NCBI GenBank assembly: GCA_947453415.1
Contig: CANGGG010000008.1
Coordinates: 1-60,998, forward strand
Direction of reading: 5' to 3'
Length of the DNA stretch: 60,998 bases
Source: Bacteroidota bacterium
Lineage (GTDB): Bacteria; Bacteroidota; Bacteroidia; UKL13-3
The translations under genes and the position numbers were made by a program. Numbering within the stretch: the stretch's first letter is position 1; every line of letters starts with the position of its first letter. The notes below the pieces were generated by a model. That model ran no database searches. It was not told the DNA's origin and saw nothing but the letters and a program-made list of their open reading frames with translations. Shown piece after piece: positions 34,641 to 44,477 of the stretch.

Positions 34641-37085
34641 ATGAAAAATAATTTTATGAAAAATGCATTGCCACATTTTGTGGCAATTGGAGTAATTTTA
34701 ATTGCCATGTTTATTTACTTTCAGCCTTTTTTTGGTGGTAAAGTTTTAAAGCAATACGATGTGAGTCAGTGGCGTGCTACCTATGAGGAAACTGCTAATT
34801 TTGAAAAACAAACGGGTGAAAGAACTTATTGGACAAATAGTATTTTTGGTGGTATGCCTAATTACCTAATAGGTGCAACTTATACTGGAAATTGGACGAA
34901 TCAAATTTATTTTAGTTTTCAGCAAGTATTTAAACACCCAACCGATACTGTTTTTCTTTTATTTATATGTTTTTATATCATGCTTTTGGTGTTTGAAGTA
35001 AATGCTTGGTTGGCTATAATAGGGGCTTTAGCTTTTGCGTTCAGTAGTTTCAATTTTATAAATATAGATGCCGGACATATTACCAAAGGCAATGCCATTG
35101 CATTTATTCCATTGGTAATTGCAGGTATTCAAATGGCATTTCATAAAAATAGAATTATGGGAGCTTTGTTAACCGGAATTGCTCTTTCATTTCAATTAGC
35201 TGCAAACCATTTACAAATAACTTATTATTTAGTTTTCATCATCATAGCTTGGATAATAGTTGAATTATTTGATGCCATTAAACAAAAAACCTTAAAGAAT
35301 TTAATATTAAGTGGTGTGTTTTTAGGAGCTGCTGCTTTGGTTGCTGTTGGCACAAACATTACTGGTTTATTAGTAACAGAAGAATATGGCAAATATAGTT
35401 TGCGTGCGCCAAGTGAATTAACCATTGCCGAAGATGGCAAAACTAAAGCAGACAATGGCAGTTCGGGTTTAGATAAAGATTATGCTTTGGCTTGGAGTAA
35501 TGGTGTTACAGAGCCTTTAACGTTAATAATTCCTAATTTTTATGGTGGTTCAAGTAGTGGTGAATTAAGTACTAATAGCGAAACCTTTAAATTATTAAAA
35601 GCTGCTGGTTACGATAATTCAAGTGCCAAACAAACTATTAAGCAAATGCCAGTTTATTGGGGTGATCAGCCTTTTACTGCTGGCCCTATTTATTATGGTG
35701 CAATTATTTGCTTCTTATTTGTATTTAGTTTAATTGTAGTAAAATCAAAAGCAAAATGGTGGATTTTATCCGCTTCATTATTGGCTATATTTTTATCAAT
35801 GGGCAAAAACTTTATGCCACTTACCGATTTGTTTTTCGATTATTTTCCTTTGTACAACAAATTCAGGTCTGTAACTTTTATATTATGCATTACTCAGGCT
35901 TTATTTCCTTTATTAGCATTAATTGGTTTGAACGATTTGTTAAACAATAAAATCAGTAAAAAAGATTTAATGAACGGCCTAAAATATGGTGGTGGAATAG
36001 TAGCGGGATTATGTTTATTATTTGCCATTATGCCAGGTGTGTTTGCAAGTTTTACTAATTTAAGTGATACTAAAATGGATCCTAAATTGGTTGAAGTATT
36101 GGTAGCTGATAGAGAAAGTATCATGCGTGCCGATGCTTTCCGTTCGTTTGCTTTAATTGCCGCGGCTTGTGTCTTGATTTGGTTTTATTTTAATAAAAAA
36201 ATTACCAATATGGTTTTTATTAGCATCATAGGTTTATTAATAATTGGCGATTTATGGCAAGTAGATAAACGTTACTTAAACGATGGTGATTTTGAAAAAA
36301 AGAAAGCTGCTGCATTATTTGAAAAAACAAATGTTGATGCTGAAATATTAAAAGATACAGATCCTAATTACCGTGTTTATAACAACACAACTGATTTTGA
36401 TAAAGATGCCATCACTGCTTATTACCATAAATCAATTGGTGGCTACCATGGTGCTAAAATGCGCAGATTCCAAGAGTTAATTGAATGGCAATTATCTAAA
36501 AATAACATGGATTGCTATAATATGTTAAATGTAAAATACATTATTGTAGGCGATTCAACAGGACAAAAATTTGTTCAGCAAAATCCTGCTACCAACGGTA
36601 ATGCTTGGTTTGTGAGCAATACTAAAATAGTAGCCAATGCCGATGAAGAAATAAAAGCTTTAACAGGATTCAATTCAAAACAATTGGCAGTTATTGACAA
36701 ACGTTATGAAAGTGAATTAGCTTCATTTAAAATGAATTTTGATAGCAGCGCTACCATTAAATTATTAACCTATGCTCCAAATAAGTTGGTGTATGAAAGT
36801 AATACCAATGCTGCGCAATTAGCAGTATTCAGCGAAATATTTTACGATAAAGGATGGGATGCATACGTTGATGGTAAATTGGTTCCACACTTCAGAGCAG
36901 ATTATGTATTAAGAGCCATGATAGTTCCTGAAGGAAAACATAATATAACATTTAAATTTGAACCCAAAACAGTTCAAAAAGGTCAAACAATTGCATTGGC
37001 TTCATCTGCCACATTATATATTGGCTTAGTGGCTTTATTGGGAATGTATTTTTTCAAAAAACGCAAAACAACTTCTGAAGAATAA
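34641..37085 (+). CDS. YfhO family membrane protein
   Basis: Multi-pass integral membrane protein (about 12 hydrophobic segments) with a C-terminal soluble domain of about 250 residues. The conserved start FQPFFGGKVLKQYDVSQW, FGGMPNYL and the AFSSFNFINIDAGHITKGNAIAFIPLVIAG region are family features. YfhO proteins are GT-C-like and are linked to glycosylation of lipoteichoic acid or other surface polymers in Firmicutes. The Bacteroidota role is not established. It is a single gene with terminators behind it. Confidence 0.85.
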   Translation: MKNNFMKNALPHFVAIGVILIAMFIYFQPFFGGKVLKQYDVSQWRATYEETANFEKQTGERTYWTNSIFGGMPNYLIGATYTGNWTNQIYFSFQQVFKHPTDTVFLLFICFYIMLLVFEVNAWLAIIGALAFAFSSFNFINIDAGHITKGNAIAFIPLVIAGIQMAFHKNRIMGALLTGIALSFQLAANHLQITYYLVFIIIAWIIVELFDAIKQKTLKNLILSGVFLGAAALVAVGTNITGLLVTEEYGKYSLRAPSELTIAEDGKTKADNGSSGLDKDYALAWSNGVTEPLTLIIPNFYGGSSSGELSTNSETFKLLKAAGYDNSSAKQTIKQMPVYWGDQPFTAGPIYYGAIICFLFVFSLIVVKSKAKWWILSASLLAIFLSMGKNFMPLTDLFFDYFPLYNKFRSVTFILCITQALFPLLALIGLNDLLNNKISKKDLMNGLKYGGGIVAGLCLLFAIMPGVFASFTNLSDTKMDPKLVEVLVADRESIMRADAFRSFALIAAACVLIWFYFNKKITNMVFISIIGLLIIGDLWQVDKRYLNDGDFEKKKAAALFEKTNVDAEILKDTDPNYRVYNNTTDFDKDAITAYYHKSIGGYHGAKMRRFQELIEWQLSKNNMDCYNMLNVKYIIVGDSTGQKFVQQNPATNGNAWFVSNTKIVANADEEIKALTGFNSKQLAVIDKRYESELASFKMNFDSSATIKLLTYAPNKLVYESNTNAAQLAVFSEIFYDKGWDAYVDGKLVPHFRADYVLRAMIVPEGKHNITFKFEPKTVQKGQTIALASSATLYIGLVALLGMYFFKKRKTTSEE

Positions 37086-37104
37086 TTTGTATTAACTGAT
37101 TTTG

Positions 37105-37140
37105 AAAAAGCTTCCAAAACCATAGTTTTGGAAGCTTTTT
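37105..37140 (+). terminator. Intrinsic terminator after the YfhO-like gene
   Basis: AAAAAGCTTCCAAAAC pairs with GTTTTGGAAGCTTTTT around a CATA loop. Confidence 0.85.
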
Positions 37141-37183
37141 TTATGTTTTATTATAAAATGTATCATTATGATTAATAAATAAA

Positions 37184-37219
37184 AAAGCCCTTGTTTTATT
37201 ATTAAAAACAAGGGCTTTA
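37184..37219 (-). terminator. Intrinsic terminator of the mlaD transcript
   Basis: AAAGCCCTTGTTTT pairs with AAAACAAGGGCTTT. On the minus strand six T's follow. It lies 12 bases downstream of the 38-residue ORF. Confidence 0.8.
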
Positions 37220-37233
37220 TATGATTGATAATA

Positions 37234-37350
37234 TTAGTTTTGAAACAAATCGCGTTTCAGTTTTTGCCAATCTATTTTTTGTGCTAACAGCGTTACAATT
37301 GCAGTAATTATTGCACCAATAAAGAATCCTTTAAAAAATTTATTATTCAT
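37234..37350 (-). CDS. Small membrane protein (38 aa) behind mlaD
   Basis: Short ORF from ATG at 37350 to TAA at 37234: starts MNNKFFKGFFIGAIITAIVT and ends DWQKLKRDLFQN. It has a charged N-terminus, one hydrophobic helix with the glycine-spaced FFKGFFIGAII pattern of YtxH-like proteins, and an amphipathic basic tail. It begins 12 bases after the mlaD stop and ends just before a terminator, so it fits inside the transcript. No homologue is known to me. Codon use is normal for the region. Confidence 0.55.
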   Translation of the reverse strand: MNNKFFKGFFIGAIITAIVTLLAQKIDWQKLKRDLFQN

Positions 37351-37362
37351 ATTTTAAATTTA

Positions 37363-38385
37363 TTATTCTGGTTTATAAGTTCCACTTTTCATATCTTTTT
37401 CGCGTTTAGTATTTGCTTTTTTACTTGGTCCGCCAAATACAGAAACATTAACATATCTTCCAGGATAACGTTGCATATCTTTCAATAATAAGTTCAATTC
37501 CTTAGTCGATTTGTTCAAATTATCATAAAGCTCTTGATCGTTCATCATTTTTCCTAATGAACCTTCGCCTTTGTTCATTTTTGAAGTAATCATTGCCAAT
37601 TCTTTGGTAACTATACTTAGGTTTTCAATAGTACCCTTAATATCAGAATTTGCTAAGGAGTCGCTTAATTTACCAAAGTTTTTAATGGTTTTATTAATTT
37701 CATCATTGTTTTTAGCAAGATTATTGCTAATTAATTGAACATTTCCTAGAGTTTTGCTGATTGAATTTCCGTTTTCGTTTACAATTTTATTTAAACTTTC
37801 AGATGTTAGCCTGAGCGCATGCAAAGCACCACTTAAATCAACTACGCTATTGGTTAAATTCTGTGTTCCTTTTTCGTTAAAAACTTGCCTTAATGAACCT
37901 AATACTTTGTCTAAAGTTACTAAAACTTGCTCACTTTTGGTTTTAATTGGAGAAACTAAATTGTTGATGGAAGTAAATAAATCTTCTTCTCTTGCACCAG
38001 TTATATATGAACCATCAGATAATATCGTAGACGATTTATCATCAAAATTGATACTAATTACATTCCCATCTAATAATCCAGATTTAGTAACTAAAGCTAT
38101 TGAATTTGATTTGATTTGAATTTTACCCTGTACTAATATCTTCACTAAAATACTATCAGTTTTTAGCATGTCTGGCATTGAAATTTCTTCAATTTGACCC
38201 ACTTTAAAACCATTTACAAATACTGCAGTAGAAGTTACCAACCCTTCAACATTATTATAAATTACATAATAGGTATTGTAAGTAGAAAAGAGTTTTTTTC
38301 CTCTTAAAAAATTGTAACCAAAATACAATAATGTTATTGCAACTGCAACAAACAATCCAACCTTAGCTTCTTTAGTTATTTTCAC
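37363..38385 (-). CDS. MlaD/MCE family lipid-transport protein
   Basis: MCE-domain subunit of an outer-membrane lipid transport system. One N-terminal membrane helix (VGLFVAVAITLLYFGYNFL), then the MCE domain with VEGLVTSTAVFVNGFKVGQIEEI and VTKSGLLDGNVISINFDD, then a long coiled-coil-like region (about residues 150-305) and a basic tail. The partner ATPase and permease are not in this window. Upstream on the same strand is the amidase. Confidence 0.9.
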   Translation of the reverse strand: MKITKEAKVGLFVAVAITLLYFGYNFLRGKKLFSTYNTYYVIYNNVEGLVTSTAVFVNGFKVGQIEEISMPDMLKTDSILVKILVQGKIQIKSNSIALVTKSGLLDGNVISINFDDKSSTILSDGSYITGAREEDLFTSINNLVSPIKTKSEQVLVTLDKVLGSLRQVFNEKGTQNLTNSVVDLSGALHALRLTSESLNKIVNENGNSISKTLGNVQLISNNLAKNNDEINKTIKNFGKLSDSLANSDIKGTIENLSIVTKELAMITSKMNKGEGSLGKMMNDQELYDNLNKSTKELNLLLKDMQRYPGRYVNVSVFGGPSKKANTKREKDMKSGTYKPE

Positions 38386-38480
38386 AAAAATTTATTATAA
38401 TAATTATTGGGCAAAAGTATTGTTTTTTAGGCAAAATAATGCATGTTTTTTTATCAAATAAAGTTTACCTCAATGTTAAT

Positions 38481-39260
38481 TTAATCATTACTTACTTTGA
38501 CTTGAACATTTTCAATTGATTGTTTAAAATCAACCAAAGAATATTTTATATTATCAGTAATTTTATCAACACCCTCATCGCTTGTTAATAAAATTCTGTC
38601 ATTTTTATTTGATAAAAATCCTGTTTCAATGAGTATGCTTGGCATTTTTGTTTTCCATAGCACTACAAATCCTGCTTGTTTTACGCCCCTACTGGAGTTT
38701 ACTTTGTTTTTAACAAAATATTTTTCAATTCTTGAAGCCAAATCTATGCTTTTATCTAAGTATGCATTTTGGTGTAACGACAGAATAATATGAGTTTCAG
38801 GTGAGTTAGGATCAAAACCTTCGTAACGCTCTTCATAATTTTTTTCCATTAAAATAACGTCATTTTCCCTAATTGAAACTTCTAAATTACTTTCGGCTTT
38901 ATGTAAGCCCATTGCAAATGTTTCAGTACCACTAACTTCAGTATTTTTATTTGCATTGCAATGAATAGAAATAAATAAATCTGCTTGATTTCTGTTTGCA
39001 ATATTTGCCCTGTCCCAAAGTGTTACAAACTCATCTGTTTTTCTTGTAAAAATTACTTTTACATCAGAAAGTTCTTCACTTATTTTTTTACCTAACTCTA
39101 AAGCAATTTTTAAAGTAACTTCTTTTTCTTTTGCTCCACCATACTGACAACCAGGATCATGTCCACCATGACCAGCATCTATTACAATGGTTTTTATTTG
39201 ACGTTTGTTCAAAGCTGGTAAAGCTGCATTGATAGATATCAACAGTACCAATATTGGCAT
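38481..39260 (-). CDS. N-acetylmuramoyl-L-alanine amidase (Amidase_3)
   Basis: Zinc amidase that cleaves the bond between muramic acid and the stem peptide. Zinc ligands are in IDAGHGGHDPG and SIHCNAN, with the downstream ILIETGFLSNKND box holding the catalytic Glu. The ATG at 39260 (MPILVLLISINAALPAL, a short signal peptide) is preferred. The frame extends to 39335, but that ATG would overlap the divergent lptD start and its promoter. The function in cell separation is inferred from AmiC-like proteins. Confidence 0.88.
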   Translation of the reverse strand: MPILVLLISINAALPALNKRQIKTIVIDAGHGGHDPGCQYGGAKEKEVTLKIALELGKKISEELSDVKVIFTRKTDEFVTLWDRANIANRNQADLFISIHCNANKNTEVSGTETFAMGLHKAESNLEVSIRENDVILMEKNYEERYEGFDPNSPETHIILSLHQNAYLDKSIDLASRIEKYFVKNKVNSSRGVKQAGFVVLWKTKMPSILIETGFLSNKNDRILLTSDEGVDKITDNIKYSLVDFKQSIENVQVKVSND

Positions 39261-39296
39261 GAAATTTTCAATCTTAGCGAATTTGCCAATATTAAT

Positions 39297-39304
39297 TAGT
39301 TTTG
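39297..39304 (+). promoter_or_regulatory. Promoter -7 element of lptD
   Basis: TAGTTTTG, an exact TAnnTTTG, 12 bases before the ATG at 39317. The TTG in this element is in frame with lptD but is not a sensible start. Confidence 0.6.
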
Positions 39305-39316
39305 CAAACCTCAATA

Positions 39317-42055
39317 ATGAATTATAAATTTTCATATCATTTGTTTTTTAACAGCCAAATTCCTTTAACTAGTTGTTTAAAGTATTTGGCTATTTTGTTT
39401 ATTTGCAGTTTTTTAAATGTTAATTTTATTGCTGCTCAGCAAAGTAAAGGTAAAAAAATTGATTCCAATGGCTCTGTCGCAATTCAAAAAAATAATAAAG
39501 ACACAACTATCAGAATATCAATACCATTATTTTCGGATTCTAGTACCACCACCAATAATAACAATACTTTAAATAACGACAGTATAATTAAAGCTAATTT
39601 TAGTTATTTACCAAGGAAAAATTCTGCTATTAAAAGTATTGTTAAATATAATGCCAAAGACTCCATTGTATTTATTGATTCAGTGCGAACCTTTGATTTA
39701 TATAGTGAAGCCAAAGTATTGTATGAAGACTTAAATAACAGTTCCGAACGCATCACAATAGACCTCAATAGGAATACAATCTCTAGTTTAGGAAAAATGG
39801 ACAGTTTAGGAACTATTATAGGTGCGCCAGATTTTAAACAAGGAGAAAATAGTTATAAAGCTGTAAAAATCACTTATAATTTTGTAACTAAAAAAGGGTA
39901 TTTAAAAGAATTTAAAACCAAAGAAGGCGATGGATATGTGAAAGGAACCAATGTAAAACGCGATCCTGAAAATAATTTTTATATAGATGGTGCCTATTAT
40001 ACCACCTGCGATGCGGAACATCCACATTTTTATATTGGCTCTAAAAAAATAAAAGTGGTTCCTGGTAAAAAATTAATAACTGGTCCTGCAAATTTTGTTA
40101 TTGAGGGTATTCAAACACCCTTGTTTTTACCTTTTGGAATATTTCCTTTAAAACGTGGTCAACAATCGGGAGTAATTATTCCACAATATGGCATAGATGC
40201 GCAACGCGGGCCTAATATTCGTCAAGGTGGGTATTATTTAGGATTAGGGGAGAAAATGGATTTAACGCTGCTTGGAGATATTTACACTAATTTAAGTTGG
40301 ACTTTAAATGTAAAATCTAATTACAGCAATAGGTATCGATTTAATGGTGGTGTAAATATTTTATTTGGAAATAATAAATTTGGAAACCCTGATGACGCAA
40401 GTTATTACGAACAAGGTACTTATTCCATTGGTTGGAATCACGCTATGGATGGACGAGCAAGGCCATTTACCACTTTTAGTGCAAGTGTAAATTTTGTAAG
40501 TTCAAATTATTATGCTCAAAATGCGTTAAGAAGTGCTACCCAATTTAATTCCACTTCCCAATCTAGTATTTCTTTTTCTAGGGGATTTAAAAATGGTAAA
40601 TATAATTTGTCGTCATCGGCCAATGTTACTCAAAATTTGCAAACCAGAACATTGTCAGCTACTTTACCAAGTGTAAATTTTACAGTTGCTGCTTTTAATC
40701 CTTTTAAACCTAAAAGCAAACCACAATCTGAATATTGGTATGAAAAAATTAATATGAGTTACAGCGCAGCATTCAGTAATTCATTTACTGCCATTGACAG
40801 TATTTTATTTAAACAAAGAAACGATGTAAATTGGGGCAAGTATATTGACACTACTTTTAAATATGGAATTACCCATGCAATTCCTATCAATACTTCTTTT
40901 AAATTATTTAAGTTTTATGTATTAAGTGTAAGCGCTAGTTATAAAGAAACCTGGGCGCCAACAACTGTTAGAAAAGAATTTATAAATAATGCGGTTCAAA
41001 CAAAAACAGTAAGTGAATTTGGAAGGTGGTTTTCATTTAATACGGGTGCTTCATTAAGTACAAAATGGTATGGAATGTTAACGTTTAAAAAAGGTAAAGT
41101 AGCCGCAATTAGGCATGTAGCTGATCCCAATTTAGGTTTTAGTTATACGCCAGATTTTAGTGATAATATGTGGGGCTTTTACCGAGATGTTCAAGCTGAT
41201 AGTACTGGTAAAATGATGAAATATTCCATTTTTGAAAGTAGTTATGGTGGTTCTCCAGGGCAAGGTAAACAAGGAAATATAACTTTTGGATTAAATAATA
41301 ATTTAGAAATGAAAATCAGAACAGGTAAAGATACTGCCATGAAAGAAACAAAAATTAAGCTACTTGAAAGTTTAAGTTTTGGTGGTGCTTATAATATTTT
41401 TGCCGATTCATTAAATCTATCAAATATTTCAATAAGTGGGCGTACAACTTTATTCAAAACATTGGCTATAAATGCTTATGCAACTTTAGATCCATATCAA
41501 AATATCATAGTCACTCAAAATAATTATAGTAGAATTCAAAGGGTAAATCAGTATTACTTTAACAATGATGGAACTTTTGGGAAAATTACCAATGCAAATT
41601 TGAACTTTGGATACGGTTTTTCACAAACTACTTTTGAAGGAAAGAAAAAGAAAAAAGAAGACCGTAAAAAAGAAAGTGAAAAATGGGGTTATATGGCCTA
41701 CGATTTACCCTGGTCACTTAATTTAAATTATGCCATTAGTTACCAGGCTAATGATTATAAGGATTTAACAAAATCAGCATATATTCAAACATTAGGTTTT
41801 AGTGGAAATGTAACCTTAACAAAAAGTTGGTCATTAGGTTATTCATCAGGTTACGATTTTGTAAACAAAAAAATTGCAAGTTTATTTCTTGACTTAAAAC
41901 GTGACTTACATTGTTGGGTATTTACTTTCAGTTGGAGTCCAATTGCTCCTGGAGGATTTTCATTCTTTAACTTTCAAATCAATCCAAAATCAGATGTAAT
42001 GAAAGAATTAAAATTACCAAAACGCAAAGATTATTTTGACAATAGAAATTACTAA
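39317..42055 (+). CDS. lptD: LPS-assembly protein LptD-like outer-membrane barrel
   Basis: Outer-membrane barrel that inserts lipopolysaccharide into the outer leaflet. Signal peptide from MNYKFSYHLFFNS to NVNFIAAQ. The N-terminal OstA-like periplasmic domain (about residues 90-260) carries DLYSEAKVLYED and YYTTCDAEHPHFYIG. The barrel starts at GPANFVIEGIQTPLFLPFGIFPLKRGQQSG and ends with a short C-terminus, with a run of Lys residues (KKKKKEDRKKE) in one loop. Length of 912 residues is normal for the Bacteroidota form. It is divergent from the amidase gene. Confidence 0.93.
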   Translation: MNYKFSYHLFFNSQIPLTSCLKYLAILFICSFLNVNFIAAQQSKGKKIDSNGSVAIQKNNKDTTIRISIPLFSDSSTTTNNNNTLNNDSIIKANFSYLPRKNSAIKSIVKYNAKDSIVFIDSVRTFDLYSEAKVLYEDLNNSSERITIDLNRNTISSLGKMDSLGTIIGAPDFKQGENSYKAVKITYNFVTKKGYLKEFKTKEGDGYVKGTNVKRDPENNFYIDGAYYTTCDAEHPHFYIGSKKIKVVPGKKLITGPANFVIEGIQTPLFLPFGIFPLKRGQQSGVIIPQYGIDAQRGPNIRQGGYYLGLGEKMDLTLLGDIYTNLSWTLNVKSNYSNRYRFNGGVNILFGNNKFGNPDDASYYEQGTYSIGWNHAMDGRARPFTTFSASVNFVSSNYYAQNALRSATQFNSTSQSSISFSRGFKNGKYNLSSSANVTQNLQTRTLSATLPSVNFTVAAFNPFKPKSKPQSEYWYEKINMSYSAAFSNSFTAIDSILFKQRNDVNWGKYIDTTFKYGITHAIPINTSFKLFKFYVLSVSASYKETWAPTTVRKEFINNAVQTKTVSEFGRWFSFNTGASLSTKWYGMLTFKKGKVAAIRHVADPNLGFSYTPDFSDNMWGFYRDVQADSTGKMMKYSIFESSYGGSPGQGKQGNITFGLNNNLEMKIRTGKDTAMKETKIKLLESLSFGGAYNIFADSLNLSNISISGRTTLFKTLAINAYATLDPYQNIIVTQNNYSRIQRVNQYYFNNDGTFGKITNANLNFGYGFSQTTFEGKKKKKEDRKKESEKWGYMAYDLPWSLNLNYAISYQANDYKDLTKSAYIQTLGFSGNVTLTKSWSLGYSSGYDFVNKKIASLFLDLKRDLHCWVFTFSWSPIAPGGFSFFNFQINPKSDVMKELKLPKRKDYFDNRNY

Positions 42056-42125
42056 TTTCTAATAAAACAACAATGATTTATTTTGTTAAATAAGTTATTG
42101 AATTAAATTCTAATGTCTAATTACA

Positions 42126-42160
42126 AAAAAAGCTTCTTGATTACTCAAGAAGCTTTTATA
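42126..42160 (-). terminator. Terminator after tRNA-His
   Basis: AAAAGCTTCTTGA pairs with TCAAGAAGCTTTT around GTAA. On the minus strand it is followed by T's, four bases beyond the tRNA end. It can also end the convergent lptD transcript. Confidence 0.85.
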
Positions 42161-42163
42161 AAA

Positions 42164-42241
42164 TGGGGTGGAATATGGGGCTCGAACCCACGACCTCCTG
42201 AACCACAATCAGGCGCTCTAACCGACTGAGCTAAAACCACC
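42164..42241 (-). tRNA. tRNA-His (anticodon GTG), acceptor stem mismatched
   Basis: Read on the minus strand: D-stem GCTC/GAGC, anticodon stem CCTGA/TCAGG with loop TTGTGGT (GTG = His), T-arm GTGGG TTCGAGC CCCAT, discriminator C73 and an encoded CCA. G(-1) pairs with C73, as His tRNAs need. The acceptor strand reads GTGGTTT at the 5' side and ATTCCAC at the 3' side, so positions 5-68 and 6-67 are U-U mismatches. The expected partner would be GTGGAAT. The terminator behind it is strong. Confidence 0.88.
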
Positions 42242-42389
42242 ATTTTAATTAAACCACAAATCAAATTTCTTCGTTTTGTTGGGTTGCAAATGTAAGTTTA
42301 TTTGAAAATAAAACAACACAATTTTAAAAGAATATTTCAAACTATTGGTAATTAAATATTTCATGTAAAAACTTGTCAAATATTAAACA

Positions 42390-42427
42390 AAAAAGCCATT
42401 GGAAATTTATTTATCCAATGGCTTTTT
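42390..42427 (-). terminator. Intrinsic terminator after typA
   Basis: AAAAAGCCATTGGA pairs with TCCAATGGCTTTTT; the stem lies 50 bases downstream of the typA stop. Confidence 0.8.
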
Positions 42428-42476
42428 ATATTTGAATTTGTAGAGATATTGCATGCAACGTCTCTATATTTCGAAT

Positions 42477-44285
42477 TTAATTAGACGTAGATTGTTTTGC
42501 ACGCTTTCTATCATTTTCGTTTAATTGTACTTTACGTAAACGCAATGATTTAGGAGTAATTTCTACGTACTCATCAGCTTGTATATATTCCATACATTCT
42601 TCTAATGAGAAATTGATTTTTGGAGCCATTCTAGCTTTATCATCAGTTCCTGAAGCACGCATATTTGTTAATTTTTTCTCCTTAGTAATGTTTACAACTA
42701 AATCATCTTGACGGTTATTTTCGCCAATAATCATTCCCATGTATATTTCATCACCAGCTTCCACAAAGAAGTTTCCACGGTCTTGTAATTTATCTATAGA
42801 ATAAGCAATAGCAGTTCCTTGTTCTCCGCTAATCATAACGCCTGCCATTCGGCTAGGTATAACACCTTTCCAAGGCTCAAATGCTTTGAAACGATGTGCC
42901 ATAATAGCCTCACCAGCTGTAGCTGTTAGAACATTATTACGTAAACCAATGATACCACGTGAAGGAATTTCGAATTCTAAATGAATTAAATCGCCTTTAG
43001 GTTCCATAATTAACATATCTCCTTTACGTTGGCTTACTAATTCAATAACTTTACCTGAAACTTCCAAAGGAACGTCAACAGTTAAAATTTCCATTGGCTC
43101 ACATTTTACACCATCAATTTCTTTTACAATAACTTGTGGTTGTCCAACTTGTAATTCGTAACCTTCACGTCTCATGGTTTCAATTAAAACCGATAAATGT
43201 AAAATACCACGGCCAAAAACTAAATAAGAATCTGCTTGTCCAGTTTCTTCAACTCTTAAAGCTAAGTTTTTCTCTAATTCTTTGAATAAACGATCACGTA
43301 AATGGCGAGAAGTAACAAATTTACCATCTTTACCAAAGAAGGGTGAATTGTTAATACAGAACAACATGTTCATTGTTGGTTCGTCAATATTAATTGGAAT
43401 TAACCCTTCAGGATTTTCAAAATCAGCAACAGTATCGCCAATTTCAAAACCTTCAATACCCATAATCGCACAAATATCGCCAGCAAAAGCTTCTTCCACT
43501 TTTAATTTACCTAAACCTTCAAAAGTATATAATTCTTTAACACGAGATTTTTGAATAGAACCATCGCGTTTTACTAAACTAATAGGTTGGTTTACTTTAA
43601 TATTTCCACGTAAAATACGCCCAATAGCAATCCTTCCTGTAAATGAAGAATAATCTAATGAAGTAATTTGCATTTGTAAATTACCTATTTCTACGTGTGG
43701 TTCTGGTATTTCTGTGATAATATCATCTAATAATGTGGTGAAATCAGTAGTTGGATTCTTCCAATCTCTACCCATCCAACCCATTTTAGAACTACCATAT
43801 AATGTATGGAAATTTAATTGTTCTTCTGTTGCATCTAAGTTAAAAAACAAATCAAAAACAGCATCATGTATTTCATCAGGACGACAGTTTGGTTTATCAA
43901 CTTTATTAATAACAACTATAGCTCTTTTTCCTAAAGCCAATGCTTTTTGTAATACGAAACGAGTTTGAGGCATTGGACCTTCAAATGCATCTACTAATAA
44001 AAGTACACCATCGGCCATGTTCAAAACGCGTTCTACTTCACCACCAAAATCCGCGTGACCGGGGGTATCAATGATATTTATTTTATAACCTTTGTATTGA
44101 ACAGAAATATTTTTTGCAAGAATTGTAATACCGCGTTCACGCTCTAAATCGTTGTTATCTAGTATTAAATCTCCTTTTTCTTGGTTTTCGCGGAAAAGTT
44201 GTGTTTGGTGTAAAATTTTATCAACCAATGTAGTTTTCCCGTGATCTACGTGGGCAATAATAGCTATGTTTCTGATTTTTTGCAT
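42477..44285 (-). CDS. typA: Translational GTPase TypA/BipA
   Basis: Ribosome-associated GTPase of the EF-G family that helps ribosome assembly and growth under stress. GTP-binding motifs: AHVDHGKTTL (P loop), DTPGHADFGG and NKVDK. The C-terminal TypA-specific region includes PSRGIIGLRNNVLTATAGEAIM and RAGDEIYMG-like motifs (EAGDEIYMGMIIGEN). The 602-residue length is normal. A TACTTTTG promoter lies 23 bases upstream of the ATG. Confidence 0.97.
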   Translation of the reverse strand: MQKIRNIAIIAHVDHGKTTLVDKILHQTQLFRENQEKGDLILDNNDLERERGITILAKNISVQYKGYKINIIDTPGHADFGGEVERVLNMADGVLLLVDAFEGPMPQTRFVLQKALALGKRAIVVINKVDKPNCRPDEIHDAVFDLFFNLDATEEQLNFHTLYGSSKMGWMGRDWKNPTTDFTTLLDDIITEIPEPHVEIGNLQMQITSLDYSSFTGRIAIGRILRGNIKVNQPISLVKRDGSIQKSRVKELYTFEGLGKLKVEEAFAGDICAIMGIEGFEIGDTVADFENPEGLIPINIDEPTMNMLFCINNSPFFGKDGKFVTSRHLRDRLFKELEKNLALRVEETGQADSYLVFGRGILHLSVLIETMRREGYELQVGQPQVIVKEIDGVKCEPMEILTVDVPLEVSGKVIELVSQRKGDMLIMEPKGDLIHLEFEIPSRGIIGLRNNVLTATAGEAIMAHRFKAFEPWKGVIPSRMAGVMISGEQGTAIAYSIDKLQDRGNFFVEAGDEIYMGMIIGENNRQDDLVVNITKEKKLTNMRASGTDDKARMAPKINFSLEECMEYIQADEYVEITPKSLRLRKVQLNENDRKRAKQSTSN

Positions 44286-44308
44286 GTAAAGTCTTTTTTA
44301 AAAGGGTG

Positions 44309-44316
44309 CAAAAGTA
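44309..44316 (-). promoter_or_regulatory. Promoter -7 element of typA
   Basis: TACTTTTG on the minus strand, an exact TAnnTTTG, followed by CACCC and 23 bases to the ATG. Confidence 0.6.
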
Positions 44317-44477
44317 TGCAATTTAAATTAATAAAAAAAGGTTTCGTCAGTTTCTTAATGATTTAACAACAAAAAGAAATTATAATTTCACTTTTATTCA
44401 TATTATTCAACTCTTTCCAATGGTTTAAGCATTAAAAATTTAAACTTATATCATGTAATAAAATTTATATTCAGCAT

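Noticed and set aside
39261-39335. Upstream start of the amidase at 39335
   Set aside because: It would overlap the divergent lptD start and its promoter; the inner ATG gives a normal signal peptide.
42126-42160. Possible attenuator of lptD
   Set aside because: It directly follows tRNA-His in the tRNA's own strand and reads as its terminator.
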